Shown here: in pieces, positions 11,353-24,482 of the stretch
Layout of the letters: each line of letters opens with the position of its first letter
How positions within the stretch are numbered: position 1 is the stretch's first letter
Assembly: GCF_018687715.1 (NCBI RefSeq)
Contig: NC_056752.1
Span: 44,118,501-44,182,500 of the forward strand
Reading direction: 5' to 3'
Length of the DNA stretch: 64,000 nucleotides
Origin: Carya illinoinensis
Lineage: Eukaryota > Streptophyta > Magnoliopsida > Fagales > Juglandaceae
Notes under the pieces: generated by a model
Told to the model about the DNA's origin: nothing
The model's database searches: none
The model's input: only the letters and a program-made list of their open reading frames with translations
Position numbers and translations under genes: made by a program

Positions 11353-11362
11353 GGTTTATATA
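11353..11362 (-). promoter_or_regulatory. TATA box of the CFA-synthase gene
   Basis: TATATAAACC on the minus strand lies about 100 nt upstream of the ATG at 11255. With initiation 25-35 nt downstream, the 5' leader would be about 70 nt. The TATA box directly before exon 1 argues that transcription starts at the methyltransferase part and not at a lost upstream FAD domain. Confidence 0.6.
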
Positions 11363-12439
11363 GATAATATCCGTTCATGTGCAACCAAATAAAAAATGGA
11401 AAAAAAATCCATTTGGAGTGAGTCCCATGTTTTTGTCGATCTGTACAAATATTTTAGATAATATAAAAAACACAATACATATAATATTAAAAATGACCCA
11501 ATTAAGTGCCAGTTGGCCGGCAAATTGGTGCGCCATATATATATTAATTACTTGGGACTGGTAATGAGTCGAATTAGGAAGCCCTCATACAGAGGCCCCC
11601 CCCATTTTTTATTTTCTCCACGTGTACATTGAACGTGTTTAGGTAAAATAAAAATTTATAGATTTCAAATCTGATTTTAAAATAGCGCAACTATAAATAA
11701 TAGTATATGGATCTTATTGAGACATGATCTTTGAATATAAATTAGTTAAAACGATGAGTTTACTTATTTTATAAAAATTTGAAAAAGTAACCAATACCAT
11801 TAATGATTAATTTGATATGAGTTGACATCATTTTAACAACCAAACGTCGTGGCAGACATAGAGAGTACATTTTATTTGATTATAAAAAGAAAAGATTATA
11901 TGTTTATGAGATTTATTTTTTACACACCAAACATGCATAAGTAGATGTGGAAGCTTTCCATATGATCATCTATACTAAAACATTATTAAAATTTTAGTTT
12001 TTTTAAATTATAATAAATTTCATTATGAGTGGCGCGTTAATATGCTAACTTATGTATAAAAACATTTATATAAAAATATTATAAAATAAAATAAAATATC
12101 TGCTCAGAGATATCTCCTAGGGTGATCGATCCCAGCGTTTTTATATTATAAATAAACGGAAAAAGAAAAATCTAAAGGATATATATCTATATAAATGCCC
12201 GAAGAATTACGAGTGGGGTGTATGCTTTAATTACTTTCCCAGTTTCGCCCTCCATATGCAAGACGTGGAAAAAAGAAAAGAAGAAATTAACATCTTATCT
12301 TATTTTATAATTGTTCAACGTGCTTAAATTTTTGTGTATTTACTTCATCTCCTATTATATATAGCAAGCAAACTCAAAGTTGACTTTCTAGAAGCCTCGT
12401 GATGATGGAGCTCATATTTTTATAAGGGCGGCTCCAATA
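11363..12439. other. Gene-free upstream flank of the CFA-synthase gene
   Basis: AT-rich sequence between the CFA-synthase promoter and the copia element. I looked on both strands for exons of the FAD-oxidoreductase half that normally precedes the methyltransferase and saw none. Confidence 0.65.
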
Positions 12440-12444
12440 ATTTC

Positions 12445-12801
12445 TGTTGAAAATCATCCAAAGTGTGAAACGAGCCCACTTGCTCGGCACCGTCTTTCAA
12501 TACCGTTTGTTATTTGTTGTATTAAGCGCAACTTAAGTCTTCTATAGCAATTTGTGGTCATAAATTGCTGCACCAAATTTTTTTTAGTCAATAATTGTAG
12601 GTGCCCTCTCCTATAAAAGGAGAGCTTAGTTATGTGAATCAATATGGAGAAAAAAACAGAGAGAAAGAGAGGACATGAGAGAATTTGTTGAGTGTTGTAA
12701 TCTTGTACAAATTCAGTAAAAGAGGCTCCAGCGAATATAGGCAATTTGCTGAACTACTTAAATACGTCTTGTGTGATTTTGGATAGACTAAAGATGCAAC
12801 A
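12445..12801 (+). repeat. 5' LTR of copia element A
   Basis: A 357-bp TGTTG...CAACA repeat matches 35468-35822 along its length with scattered substitutions. It contains the TATA box inside a palindrome at 12606-12624. Confidence 0.92.
12606..12624 (+). promoter_or_regulatory. LTR TATA box inside a palindrome
   Basis: CTCTCCTATAAAAGGAGAG has 7-bp arms around ATAAA. The same arrangement occurs in the 3' LTR at 35627-35645 and, with diverged surroundings, in copia element C at 53972-53991 and 58815-58834. Confidence 0.75.
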
Positions 12802-13216
12802 ATTGATATCAGAACTTTGGTTTGCGCTGTCCAGAAATTAAGCTGATAGAAATTAATTTTTGATAACTCCAGAGTGTTCCTTGCGTCAAGACAAATCTGT
12901 TACAACAGACGGAATCGAAAATGGAGGTCGGAGGAGCTCGAATGTGCCGGTAGAAGATCGGAGCATGAATTCACGTGCCCCACGCGCATCTAGAGGTTGA
13001 AGACTACTGAAAATCACGCGCCATGTGCCTCACACGCCCCCACACTCCGCCACGCGCCTAGAGGTTGAAGACGCGTGACTCACACGCACCCCACGCGCCA
13101 TAGAGGCCCTCAGCTCCTGTAGGTCACTCTCCCATGCGCTCCATGTGCCCAGCAGCAGAAGCGCGTGTACTCCACACGCGTATAGGTCACTCCCCTTGAT
13201 GCTACTGTAGCGTGTG
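12802..13216 (+). other. Primer-binding site and leader of copia element A
   Basis: TGATATCAGAAC at 12804-12815 differs at two positions from TGGTATCAGAGC, the site complementary to initiator Met tRNA. The leader that follows (12857-12942) closely resembles the leader of copia element C read on the minus strand (about 58560-58470), including CTCCAGAGTGTTCCTTGCGT. GC-rich direct repeats of the type CACGCGCCTAGAGGTTGAAG follow, up to the nested gypsy insertion. Confidence 0.8.
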
Positions 13217-15099
13217 TGACTCACTAAAAAATGAGTAGCACTAATGCTATTCCAAGTGCAAGAGGATGTCGTGTAATAATTAGGAATAAATTCCTAAATT
13301 GTCTCCTCAGGAAAAGTTATTTAAAAATCAAACTCGTTGAAAAAAATGAAAAACTTTACAAATAGAAAATAAAATGATGGTATGTGCAATGGATGGAAAA
13401 GGGTACTAGTCATGGACTAGATTCATGTTTTTAGATTTTGATTGTCGGATTAGAATGTAAAGAACTAATAGATTAAACTTAGAAATTAATAAAACTAAAT
13501 TAAGAATTAAACTAAATTAGAAACTAATTGACAAAACATGAATTGAAAATTGAAAATGCCCAAAACCAAGATTCTAGAATTCATCTTTGTATTTAAATCA
13601 CAAATTCTCAAAATAACACATAACAATTGTAATCACTATTAAATGAAGGCTTAAGGAAGGGAGAAAAATAAATAACATGAAATAGGTAAACAGCAAATAA
13701 ATTATCCAAACTTCTAAGCCAAAAAAAAATCTCAAAAGTATTCCATAAACTTTAAACTGAAGTTAAATAAAATAGAGAACAAAAAGTCTAGACAAAAACT
13801 CCCCTTCACCATTCAATTGAAATCTAAAGCAAAAAGAAACAACTTCTCATGTATCAGTCTTGAAAATTAATCTCCAAACCTTTAATGAAAACTCTAGAAC
13901 AACTCATCTACTCCCCACGTATGATGTTTAAGAAAAATAAAAAACAAAAGCTCTCAACCGAACATTTCTTGCAATAAATTAAGGTAGCACACTTAATGAA
14001 CACTTCTAAAACAATCCTTTTGTTTCATGAAACAAACTAGCACACTTGAAAGAAATTAAGGTATTACACTTAATGAAATAAAATTCTAGAACAATTCTTA
14101 ATACACTTAAAAAATTCTAAAACAACAAAGCATTGAAGCCAAAAGGAAAAACAAACTGCCAAGCAAACAAAATGTTTAAGTCAAAAAAAAAAAAAAACTG
14201 CCGAACACAACTAAGAGCCAATTATTTAAAGAACATAACAAAGCAAAAAGTTGTTCTTCTCTTTCACTCCTTCAACTGAAAGCTTCTCATTGCCGTAAAC
14301 ATTGACCCAGCTTGCATGTGTCTTTCTCTTCATGCTTTCCATTTTCCTTTTTTGGTGGTGTTAATTGTTGACTACATCACATGCTGCTCTCTATCTTCCT
14401 TCATTTCGGGTACCTCTTCCTTAATTTAAGTTCTTTTTCCACACATGTTTCTTCAAAGCTTCTTTCTTTATATATGTCAAGCTTCAATGAATTTCCACTG
14501 ATTTCTCCTCTCTCATCTTATTCAATCGGTTTCTCAATTCAAACCAAGCACGCTCAAACCAAGTCCAACACGACTACACACCTCCAGAAAATTCCCTCTA
14601 ATCCCACGTCTCTCTCACCATCCATTGCTTTATACAAGTCAAGCACGACTCTCTTTCCCTTTTTGAATAATTCTCACGTCCCTACACGTCTCTCTCTCAA
14701 CTCACACGTCTACCTCTCTTGTTCAATGACTCAAGCACCGACTTACCTCAACTCTAAAGCATCCACCGACTCTTCCTTCAATTCCAGCATAACTCAATTC
14801 CTGCAAGAGAATTAAAGCTGCCCAGTAAGATAAATTCCCTTACGTCCAGCCAACTCAAGCACGTCTCTTCTCACCCTCTCTATAATTCTCTACTCGGTGC
14901 TTCCTCAATTACCACCACGTACCCCTCTCTTTTCTCCCTCTCTACTCATGACCAACACACCTCAACTCCCTTCTATCCCCCACGTAACTTGCCCTCTCCC
15001 TCCAATCAAATTAATCCAGCCGACTCCCATCTTCAATTTCTCACCTACTCATGCACCGATACTTTCTTTCTTTTTCACACCTTTATTCTACCGTCCAGC

Positions 15100-15139
<40 letters not shown>

Positions 15140-15707
15140 GATGGCTGAATTCGGTGCTTCTCTAATTCAAGCACGGCACGACATGCATTTTATTTGTTTT
15201 TCTTTTCAACATGCCTCTACTTGGTTTCAGCCTCATTTTTAGACTTTAACTTTGCATGTATTTGTCCACCGCAAATCATTTTCTTCATTCATCGTATGTG
15301 CTTATGAACAATCAAGATATCTTCATTTTGTGTCTTCTTTTTCAGCTGCCAAGTACTTCCTTTATTCTCTTCATTCCTCTCAATTAGTATGCATTTTTGG
15401 TCAAAAGTTCCAATCGGATCCCATTTGAATTTTATTTAAACTGAAAATAATAAGAAAGAAATAACACTAAAAAATAAATTAAAAGAAAAATGGATTATCA
15501 AAAACAGACTATATATGTGAGGAAATATTGTCCCATTAAATCATAATTAAAAAATTAAGCATAAACATGATATCAATCAATTAAAAATCACAACTCGTAT
15601 TTATGCTTATTAACCATTTTTCCATCTAAAACTAATAATAGTGTCACGAAGAATTTAAAATACATTGGTTTTAAATAACTAAAATATGCAACATTTCAGC
15701 TCAATCA
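13217..15707 (-). repeat. 3' LTR of Athila-like element 1
   Basis: It matches 22397-25050 along most of its length but lacks a segment of about 150 bp that the other copy carries near 23444-23595. It holds a (CA)n(TA)n microsatellite at 15100-15139. Open frames such as 14381-14815 are not genes because they sit in the LTR and are not conserved in the partner LTR. Confidence 0.9.
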
Positions 15708-16714
15708 CACCCCCAACTAGTTTTTTGCTAATCCTTGAGCAAAATAGTAAAAATTAATTGAGATGAACATTGCATAAAGCTCGAAATTCAAACAAAAGCA
15801 ATCAAACATAATTATGAATTCTCACAAAAGTGACATGTTACCACTCAACCACCAAGGGCTATACCCATCAAGACTATCTCAACAACCTTTCTTGTAGAAT
15901 TGAGGCAAATTTCTCAGAACTCAAATGTGTGTGTGGAGCTAAACTTGCTGTGCGTTCCTTATTACTAGCCATGATTTGCCATAGGATTTTTCAACCTTAA
16001 GATTAATCATTGCTGATTCTAACTACCTCAAAGTCCAAGGGACTAGCAGTTTTCACGCCAACTCTGTTTTTAAAGGTTGGACACTCAACCCCCAAAGTCT
16101 TAGGTAACTGTTTCTAGCCCTTTTTACTTAGAGAAGTTCACTAAGTCGCATTTATTCCTTTTTTTTTTCAATCATTTCTCTTTTCTTTTCTTTTCTTTTT
16201 CTTTTTGGCATGGCTCGATAGTCCTGCAGTTTACTTCTCCAGTGTTAAATCAATGAATGGTAAATAAGGAACACTACAAGTGTAAGCATGTGCAAAATGT
16301 CCTTCAAACTTTGCCTTTCGTTCTACAAAAAATTTATCAAGTTTCATCTCAATAAGCATAACATCACAGGGTTACAAGCCACATATCAACAAAATATGAT
16401 GCATAAAAAATCATGCTCTGTGTTTAAGCTTGAAAATAAATCTTCACAAATGATCCCGCTCAACTACTCCACCAAGATGCTCAAATTTTTCAAATCTTAT
16501 TTTTTTATTTTTATATATATATATTTTTTAAACTGTGCACACATGCTACCCCCCAACTAGTGAGAGACATAGTCCTCAATGAATCGAACGAAAGAAAAAA
16601 AAGTGCACAGAACTAAGCAAGCAAAACAAACAATCAACATGAAATATAAAACCAAAGCAAAAGAACAAATAAAATAAATGCAAGTAAAGAAAACTGTAAA
16701 GAAGGAAAAGCAAC
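15708..16714 (-). other. 3' non-coding region of Athila-like 1, two purine tracts
   Basis: Between the pol stop and the 3' LTR there is about 1 kb without a coding frame. The minus strand carries CTAGTTGGGGGTG directly at the LTR border (15720-15708). It also carries a second tract CTAGTTGGGGGG (16560-16549), preceded by ATTGAGGACTATG (16580-16568). The same pair of motifs occurs in Athila-like element 2. Confidence 0.75.
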
Positions 16715-19700
16715 TTAAAACACTTCCCTGGAGTCTTGCACAAGTAAGATCTCTTCATGTGGATCAAAGATTTTTAGAAATGACTTCAGACGTTGTCCGT
16801 TGACAGTGAAGCTATTACCATTCTTCGGATTGACAATGTCTACCGCTCCATGAGGATGAATGGTCTTTACAATGTACGGCCCACTCTATTGGGATTTCAA
16901 CTTTTGAGGAAAAATATGCAAGCGAGAGTTGTAAAGAAGAACTTCCTGGCCAAGTGTGAAATGCTTTGGATGAATTTTCTGATCATGTAGAATTTTCATG
17001 TGTTCCTTTGCCAGTTGCGTGTTGTCATAAGCATTCCGACGAGCTTCATCCAATTCATTGATTTGCAATTTTCTCAACCCTGAAGCTTCATCAAGTGACA
17101 TGTTAACATGTTTTATGGCCCAAAGAGCTCGATGCTTAATATCAACAGGTAAATGACAAGTTTTACCATAAACTAATCGATAGGGAGACATCCCTAGATT
17201 TGTTTTAAAAGTTGTCCTATAAGCCCACAAAGTATCAAGAATTTAATCGACCAATCTTTCCTATTAGGCTTGATGGTTTTCTCTAAAATGATTTTTATCT
17301 CTCTGTTTGCCAATTCAGCTTGCCCATTTGTTTGAGGGTGATAAGGGGTAGAAACTCTGTGTGTAATACCATATTTCTTTACAAGTGTAGAAAATGGTTT
17401 GTTACAAAAATGAGAACCCCTGTCACTAATGATAACCTTGGGCATGCCAAATTGAGCAAACAAAGATTGTAAAAATTTTAGTACAACATGATGGTCATTG
17501 GTTTTGCAAGCGATGGCCTCAACCTACTTTGAAACATAGTCCACAACCAATAAAATATATGTGTTTCCAAAGGAAACCGGAAAAGGTCCCATGAAGTCTA
17601 TTCCCCAACAATCAAAGATTTCTAAAGTAAGAATGGGGGAAAGGGGCATCATGTTTCTTTTGCTAATGGCTCCCAACTTTTGACAAGACTCATATGCTTT
17701 ACAAAAATTGTAAGCGTCCTTAAACATGGAAGGCCAATAAAAATCGCTTTGCAAAATTTTTGCCACTGTTTTATTTGCTCAAAAATGACCACCACATGCA
17801 CCCATATGACAAAATCTCAATACTGAAGAAAACTCATCATCTGGAATGCATCTCCGAATCAATTGGTCCAAACAATATTTGAAAAGATAAGGGTCATCAA
17901 AGTAGAAATGTTTTACCTCAGATAGAAACCGACGCTTATCTTGGGTTGACCATTCGGAAGGCATTCGCTCAGTCACCAGATAATTGACTATGTCAGCACA
18001 CCAAGGGAGCTCTACCAACCACAAATAGTTGCTCATCCGGAAAACTATCATCAAGAGGAAGGCTGATATTTGAAGAAGGAGATGATGACAATTTAGAGAG
18101 GTGGTCAGCTACCACATTTTCAACTCATTTCTTATCCTTAATGTTGATGTTGAACTCTTGAAGTAATAGAATCCAGCGAATCAAGCGTGGTTTTGCATCT
18201 TTCTTAGCCAACAAATACTTTAGAGCAGAGTGGTCAGTGAAAATAGTAACAGGAGAACCAAGAATATAAGTCCGAAATTTATCAAGTGCAAAAACTACTG
18301 CAAGCAATTCTTTTTCAGTAGTAGTATAATTTTTCTGGGCATCATTCAAGGTTCTACTGGCATAATAAATCACAAAAGGTCTGTTATCCACCCGCTGCCC
18401 CAAAACAGCTCCTAAGGCATAATCACTAGCATCTGTCATAATCTCAAAGGGAAGGTCCCACTGCGGAGGTTGCACAATAGGGGCAGTGGTAAGCGACTTT
18501 TTCAAGGTATCAAAAGCTTTTTGGCACTCATCAGTCCAAACAAATTCAATATCATTTTGTAAAAGAGTGCACAAAGGTTTTGCAATAGAACTAAGCCCTT
18601 GAATAAACCGCCTATAAAAGCCAGCATGACCAAGAAAAGAACGAATATCCCTAACCGTCCTAGGAATAGGAAGTTTAGATATTAATTCAATCTTTGCCTT
18701 ATCGACCTTTATACCCTCAGAAAACACAATATATCCCAAGACAATGCCCTGAGTGACCATAAATTGGCATTTCTCCCAATTAAGTAAAAGATTTTTTTCC
18801 TCACATCTCTGGAGAATACGTGCCAAATTATGCAAACAACTCTCAAAGGATTTTCCAAAAATAGAGAAATCATCCATGAATATTTCACAAATATCATCAA
18901 TCATGTCAGAAAAAATACTCATCATGCATCTCTGAAAAGTAGCTGGAGCATTACACAAACCAAAAGGCATTCTAGTAAAAGCAAAAGTGCCAAAAGGACA
19001 GGTGAAAGTGGTTTTCTCCTGATCCTCAGGCGCTACAGCAATTTGTTAATAACCAGAGTAGCCATCCAAGAAACAATAATATGCATTACCAGCTACTCTT
19101 TCCAAAATTTGATCCAAGAATGGTAAAGGAAAATGATCCTTCCTACTGGCTGAATTAAGTTTTATATAATCAATGCACATTCTCCAGCCAGTAACCATTC
19201 TAGTTGGAATCAACTCATTTTTATCATTTTTTATGACAGTCAAACCAGATTTCTTTAGTACCACTTGAGTTGGACTTACCCACTTACTGTCTGAGATGGG
19301 GTAAATGATTCTCACTGCGAGTAGCTTAAGCACTTCTTCTTTCACGACTTCCTTCATTGTAGAATTGAGCCTACGTTGACCATCACGAACTGGTCTAGCA
19401 TCGTCTTCAAGATGGATTCTATGGGTACATACAGCGGCATCAATGCCTTTGATGTCAGCTATTGTCCAACCAATTGCGCCTCGATGCTTCCTTAATACTT
19501 CAATCAACTGGACTTCATTCTTTTGATTTAGCTTTGAGGAAATCACCACCGGAAAAGTGCCTTATTCAGGTCCAAGAAACGCATACTTTAAATCTTAAGG
19601 AAGCGGTTTCAGTTTCAACTGAGGAACTTCTTCCTCTGAAGATCTAAGTATGTCTGGTGGTGGTAGAGCTTCTAACTGGGGTTTCCATCTTGCTCCCGCA

Positions 19701-22312
19701 AATTGTACTTCAAGTGGTAAAGAAGAATCTGCAAAACAATCAAAAAAATCAAAGTCATCTTCATTGATATTATCAATTTTCTCATCAAGTAAAAATTCAG
19801 GTGTCTGAAAAATATAATCATCATCAGAGAAGGGAGAAGTTGAGCAAATAAAATATGTTGGTGTCAAACTCTCCACAGCATTCAAATCACTTGTGTCATC
19901 AAAATGTGCTGGCATCTTGCAAGCGTTGAAAACGTTCAACTCAAGTGCCATGTTCCCAAAAGTAAGCTTCAAAACTCCACTTCTGCAATTGATCAAAGCA
20001 TTTGATGTAGCTAGAAATGGTCTTCCTAGGATGACAGGAGCTTGGTAAATAGTGGAGACCGGCTGCTGCATGTCAAGAACCACAAAATCTACTGGGTAGT
20101 AGAATTTGTCCACCTGGACCAACACGTCCTCTACAATACCCCTCAGTACTTTAACTGATCTGTCAGCCAACTGTAGCATGATGGAGGTCTTTTTTAGCTC
20201 ACCCAATCCCAACTGCTCATATACTGAGAACGGTAGCAAGTTCACACTACTCCCCAAGTCAAGTAAAGCTCTCCCAATGCATGATTCACCAATCATAATG
20301 GAAATGTTGGGAGAGCCGGGATCTCCAAACTTCTGAGGAGTCTCGCTCAATATCAATGTACTAACTTGCTCCGTTAGGAAAACTTTCTTCTTCACATTCA
20401 GCTTTCTCTTCACTGTGCACAAGTCCTTCAAAAATTTTGCATATGAAGGTACTTGTTGTATGGCATCCAAGAGTGGAATATTGATCTTCACTTGCTTGAA
20501 AATTTCTTGAATCTCCGTGTGATATTTGTTATTTTGGCTAGCTGCCAATCTCTGAGGATAGGGAACCACAGGTTGGTATCCCTTACTAGTCTCAACATCT
20601 GCACTCACAGGCTTCTTCAGTTCTGGTCTCACTACCTCTGGTTCTTTTTCAACTTCATCCGTCTCTACTACTGCATCTTTAGGTGTAGGAGCAACTACCT
20701 CTGTGTCTATGGTCATCTCAGGTTAGGGAACTTCCTTCCCACTTCTCAAAGTAAGAACAGCTTTCGCTGTCTCAATAACGTCTCCTGAGACATTATGCAC
20801 TTGATGTTATTGTCGTCTGTATACTTGAGGATTAGGTTGAGGCTGTGCTGGAAATTTCCCTTTCTTTAGGGTGCTCAAGGTTGTGCTCATCTTATTAATA
20901 GTACCACGCAACTCATTTATAGCCTGAGTATTTTGATTATTTGTGGTGGCCTGAATCTGCATGAATTGCTGAAGTGTATTAGCCATCTGAGCCATACTGT
21001 CATCTAGAGTCTTCTTTGCAGATGATGAAGGCTGAGAACTCTGTACAGCTACATGAGGCTGAAATCCAGGAGGAGCTACATAAGGATAGCTCTGAGGATT
21101 CTGATATGACGGATACTGATGCTGAGGAGCACCTTGATGAAATGGCTGCTGCTGAGGTGGTGGGGACTGACCAGGCTGATCATTTCTCTATGAGAAATTT
21201 GGGTGATTCCTCCACCCCGGATTATATGTGTTGGAGAAAGGCTAATTCTGTGCTCTATTGACCCAGTTAGCTGATTGCATCGGCTCAGACCCACTTTCTT
21301 GAAATACTGGCATTATCGGGCAGTCTTGGGTCTTATGGGTTGAATCAGCACATATAGAACATGCCTCCACTACTTTCACAGCCTTCACTTTTTCCATTTC
21401 CATGACCTCCAGTCTTCTAGTCAATGCAGTTATTCGGGCTTGAATATTAGTGTCTCCCTTAAGCTCATATCTACCCCCTCCAGAAATAGCCCTCAGTGGC
21501 TGTGCTGCTAATGGAACTCGATCAGTACGAGTATTCCACTGTTGTGCGCTCTCAGCAAGGTAGTCAAAAAATGATAGTGCTTCATCAGGTTCCTTGCTAA
21601 AGAACTCCTCATTGCACATTGTCTGAACAAACTGTTTGCATTCTGGAGTGAGACCAGTGTAAAAATAGCTCACCAACCTCCAAGATTCAAAACCATGATG
21701 TGGACAGATGTTCATCAAATCCTTAAATTTTTCCCAACTGGCCTGAAAGGTCTCATCAGGTCTCTGATTGAACTAACTGATTTGCTCTTGCAAAAACTGA
21801 GTTCTCTGAAAAGGAAAATTTTTTTGTAAAAATTCACACTGCATATTAGACCAACCAGAAATAGAATTAGGTCTCAAAGAGTTAAACCAAATCTTCGCTT
21901 TATCCTTTAAAGAGAAAGGAAACAAATGAAGTCTAATGAATTCATCAGTAACAGCCCTAGTGATAAAAGTAGCACAAGCCAACTCAAAATCTGTCAAGTG
22001 TTGGTAAGGACTCTCAGAATCCATCCCGTGGAATTGAGGTATCACTGACATCATGCAGTGCTTAATAGAGAAATTAGGTGCATTTTCTGGAAAAACTATG
22101 CATGAAGGTGTAGTGGTGCGAGTGAGTTGCAAATAATCCTTAAGAGTGCGTGATGCAGGTGCAGCCATGTTTTCTGGTTCAATTTCAATTTCGTCACCTG
22201 GCTCACTCAAAGAAAAGACAGACGAGCTATCTATCTCCAAGCTGTGTATACTACTATCAACACTCGATGTGACTCTAAGCAACCTATTTGAAGTGTCTCT
22301 CACCCATGACAT
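16715..22312 (-). pseudogene. Decayed Athila-like gag-pol
   Basis: Gag begins at 22312 (MSWVRDTSNRLL) and continues in pieces at 21718-21242, with a CSICADSTHKTQDC knuckle near 21350. The protease segment LLDLGSSVNLLPFSVYEQ is near 20270. Reverse transcriptase spans about 19360-18700, with CIDYIKLNSASRKDHFPLP and the active-site segment [10 protein letters not shown] near 18870. RNase H ([19 protein letters not shown]) is near 18215. The integrase zinc region and core lie between 17990 and 16886, and its C-terminal part ends at TAA 16717-16715. Frames are broken by several in-frame stops (for example near 21775, 21240, 19050, 17780, 16885) and by frame changes near 17230 and 17520-17460. The element cannot make its own proteins. 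Confidence 0.88.
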
Positions 22313-22372
22313 GAAACATCAGTTTAAAGAGCATAGCAAAAATAACGAGTTTAAATTTAAGCTAAAATACTT

Positions 22373-22390
22373 TCCCCGGCAACGACGCCA
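22373..22390 (-). other. Primer-binding site of Athila-like element 1 (tRNA-Asp type)
   Basis: TGGCGTCGTTGCCGGGGA on the minus strand, six bases inside the 5' LTR, matches the tRNA-Asp-complementary site with one change. Confidence 0.8.
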
Positions 22391-22396
22391 AAAACT

Positions 22397-24439
22397 TGAC
22401 TCACTAAAAAATGAGTAGCACTAATGCTATCCCAAGTGCAGGAGGATGTCGTGTAATAATTAGGAATAAATTCCTAAATCGTCTCCTCAGGGAAAGTTAC
22501 TTAAAAATCAAACTCGTTGAAAAAAAAAATGAAAAAATTTACAAAGAGAAAATAAAATGATGGTATGTGCAATGGATGGAAAAGGGTACTAGTCATGGAC
22601 TAGATTCATGTTTTTAGATTTTGATTGTCGGATTGGAATGTAAAGGACTAATAGATTAAACTCAGAAATTAATAAAACTAAATTAAGAATTAAACTAAAT
22701 TAGAAACTAATTGACAAAACATGAACTGAAAATTGAAAATGCCCAAAACCAAGATTCTAGAATTCATCTTTGTATTTAAATAACAAATTCTCAAAATAAC
22801 ACATAACAATTGTAATCACTATTAAATGAAGGCTTAAGGAAGGGAGAAAAATAAATAACATGAAATAAGTAAACAGCAAATAAATTACCCAAACTTCTAA
22901 GCCAAACAAAATCTCAAAAGTATTTCATAAACTTTAAACTGAAGTTAAATAAAATAGAGAACGAAAAGTCTAGACGAAAACTCCCCTTCACCATTCAATC
23001 GAAATCTAAAGCAAAAAGAAACAACTTCTCATGTATCACTCTTGAAAATTAATCTTCAAACCTTTAATGAAAACTCTAGAACAACTCATCTACTCCCCAC
23101 GTATGATGTTCAAGAAAAATAAAAAACAAAAGCTCTCAACCGAACCCTTCTTGCAATAAATTAAGGTAGCACACTTAATGAAAACTTCTAAAACAATTTT
23201 TTTGTTTCATGAAACAAACTAGCACACTTGAAAGAAATTAAGGTATTACACTTAATGAAATAAAATTCTAGAACAATTCTTAATACACTTAAAAATTCTA
23301 AAACAACAAAGCATTGAAGCCAAAAGGACAAACAAACTGCCGAGCAAACAAAATGTTTAAGTCAAAAAAAAAAAAAAAAACTGCCGAACACAACTAAGAG
23401 CCAATTATTTAAAGAACATAACAAAGCAGAAAGTTGTTCTTCTCCTTCGGACTGCACCCATTATTTAAAGAGCCAATCCACCGACTTCAATGATGTCCAA
23501 TTTGGTGGAAGCCTTCAATCACGCCTCTTCATCTCTCAAATTCTGGAAATTCCCCACCTATTTTTACACAATCATGCACCCTCGACTGACTCTTTCACTC
23601 CTTTAACTGAAAGCTTCTCATTGCCGTAAACATTGACCCAGCTTGCATGTGTCTTTCTCTTCATGCTTTCCATTTTCCTTTTTTGGTGGTGTTAATTGTT
23701 GACTACATCACATGTAGCTGTCTATCTTCCTTCATTTCGGCTACCTCTTCCTTAACTTAAGTTCTTTTTCCACACATGTTTCTTCAAAGCTTCCTTCTTT
23801 ATATATGTCAAGCTTCAATGAATTTCCACCGATTTCTCCTCTCTCATCTTATTCAATCGGTTTCTCAATTCAAACCAAGCACGCTCAAACCAAGTCCAAT
23901 ACGGCTACACAACTCCAGAAAATTCCCTCTAATCCCACGTCTCTCTCACCATCCATTGCTTTATACTAGTCAAGCACGACTCTCTTTCCCTTTTTGAATA
24001 ATTCTCACGTCCCTACACGTCTCTCTCTCAACTCACACGTCTACCTCTCTTGTTCAATGACTCAAGCACCGACTTACCTCAACTCTAAAGCATCCACCGA
24101 CTCTTCCTTCAATTCCAGCATAACTCAATTCCTGCAAGAGAATTAAAGCTACCCAGTAAGATAAATTCCCTCACGTCCAGCCAACTCAAGCACGTCTCTT
24201 CTCACCCTCTCTATAATTCTCTACTCGGTGCTTCCTCAATTACCACCATGTACCCCTCTCTTTTCTCCCTCTCTACTCATGACCAACACACCTCAACTCC
24301 CTTCTATCCCCCACGTAACCTGCCCTCTCCCTCCAATTAAATTAATTCAGCCGACTCCCATCTTCAATTTCTCACCTACTCATGCATCGATACTTTCTTT
24401 CTTTTTCACACCTTTATTCTACCGTCCAGCCACACACAC

Positions 24440-24482
<43 letters not shown>

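Noticed and set aside
11256..12440. Possible upstream FAD-oxidoreductase exons of the CFA-synthase gene
   Set aside because: I searched both strands by eye and found no coding segment. The TATA box at 11353-11362 supports a start at exon 1.
12454..12744. 96-codon minus-strand frame
   Set aside because: It is antisense to the copia A 5' LTR, and no related uninterrupted frame is kept in the 3' LTR.
14381..15148. Open frames of 83-144 codons, Ser/Pro/Leu-rich
   Set aside because: They are inside the Athila-1 LTR, and the partner LTR does not keep the longest one open.
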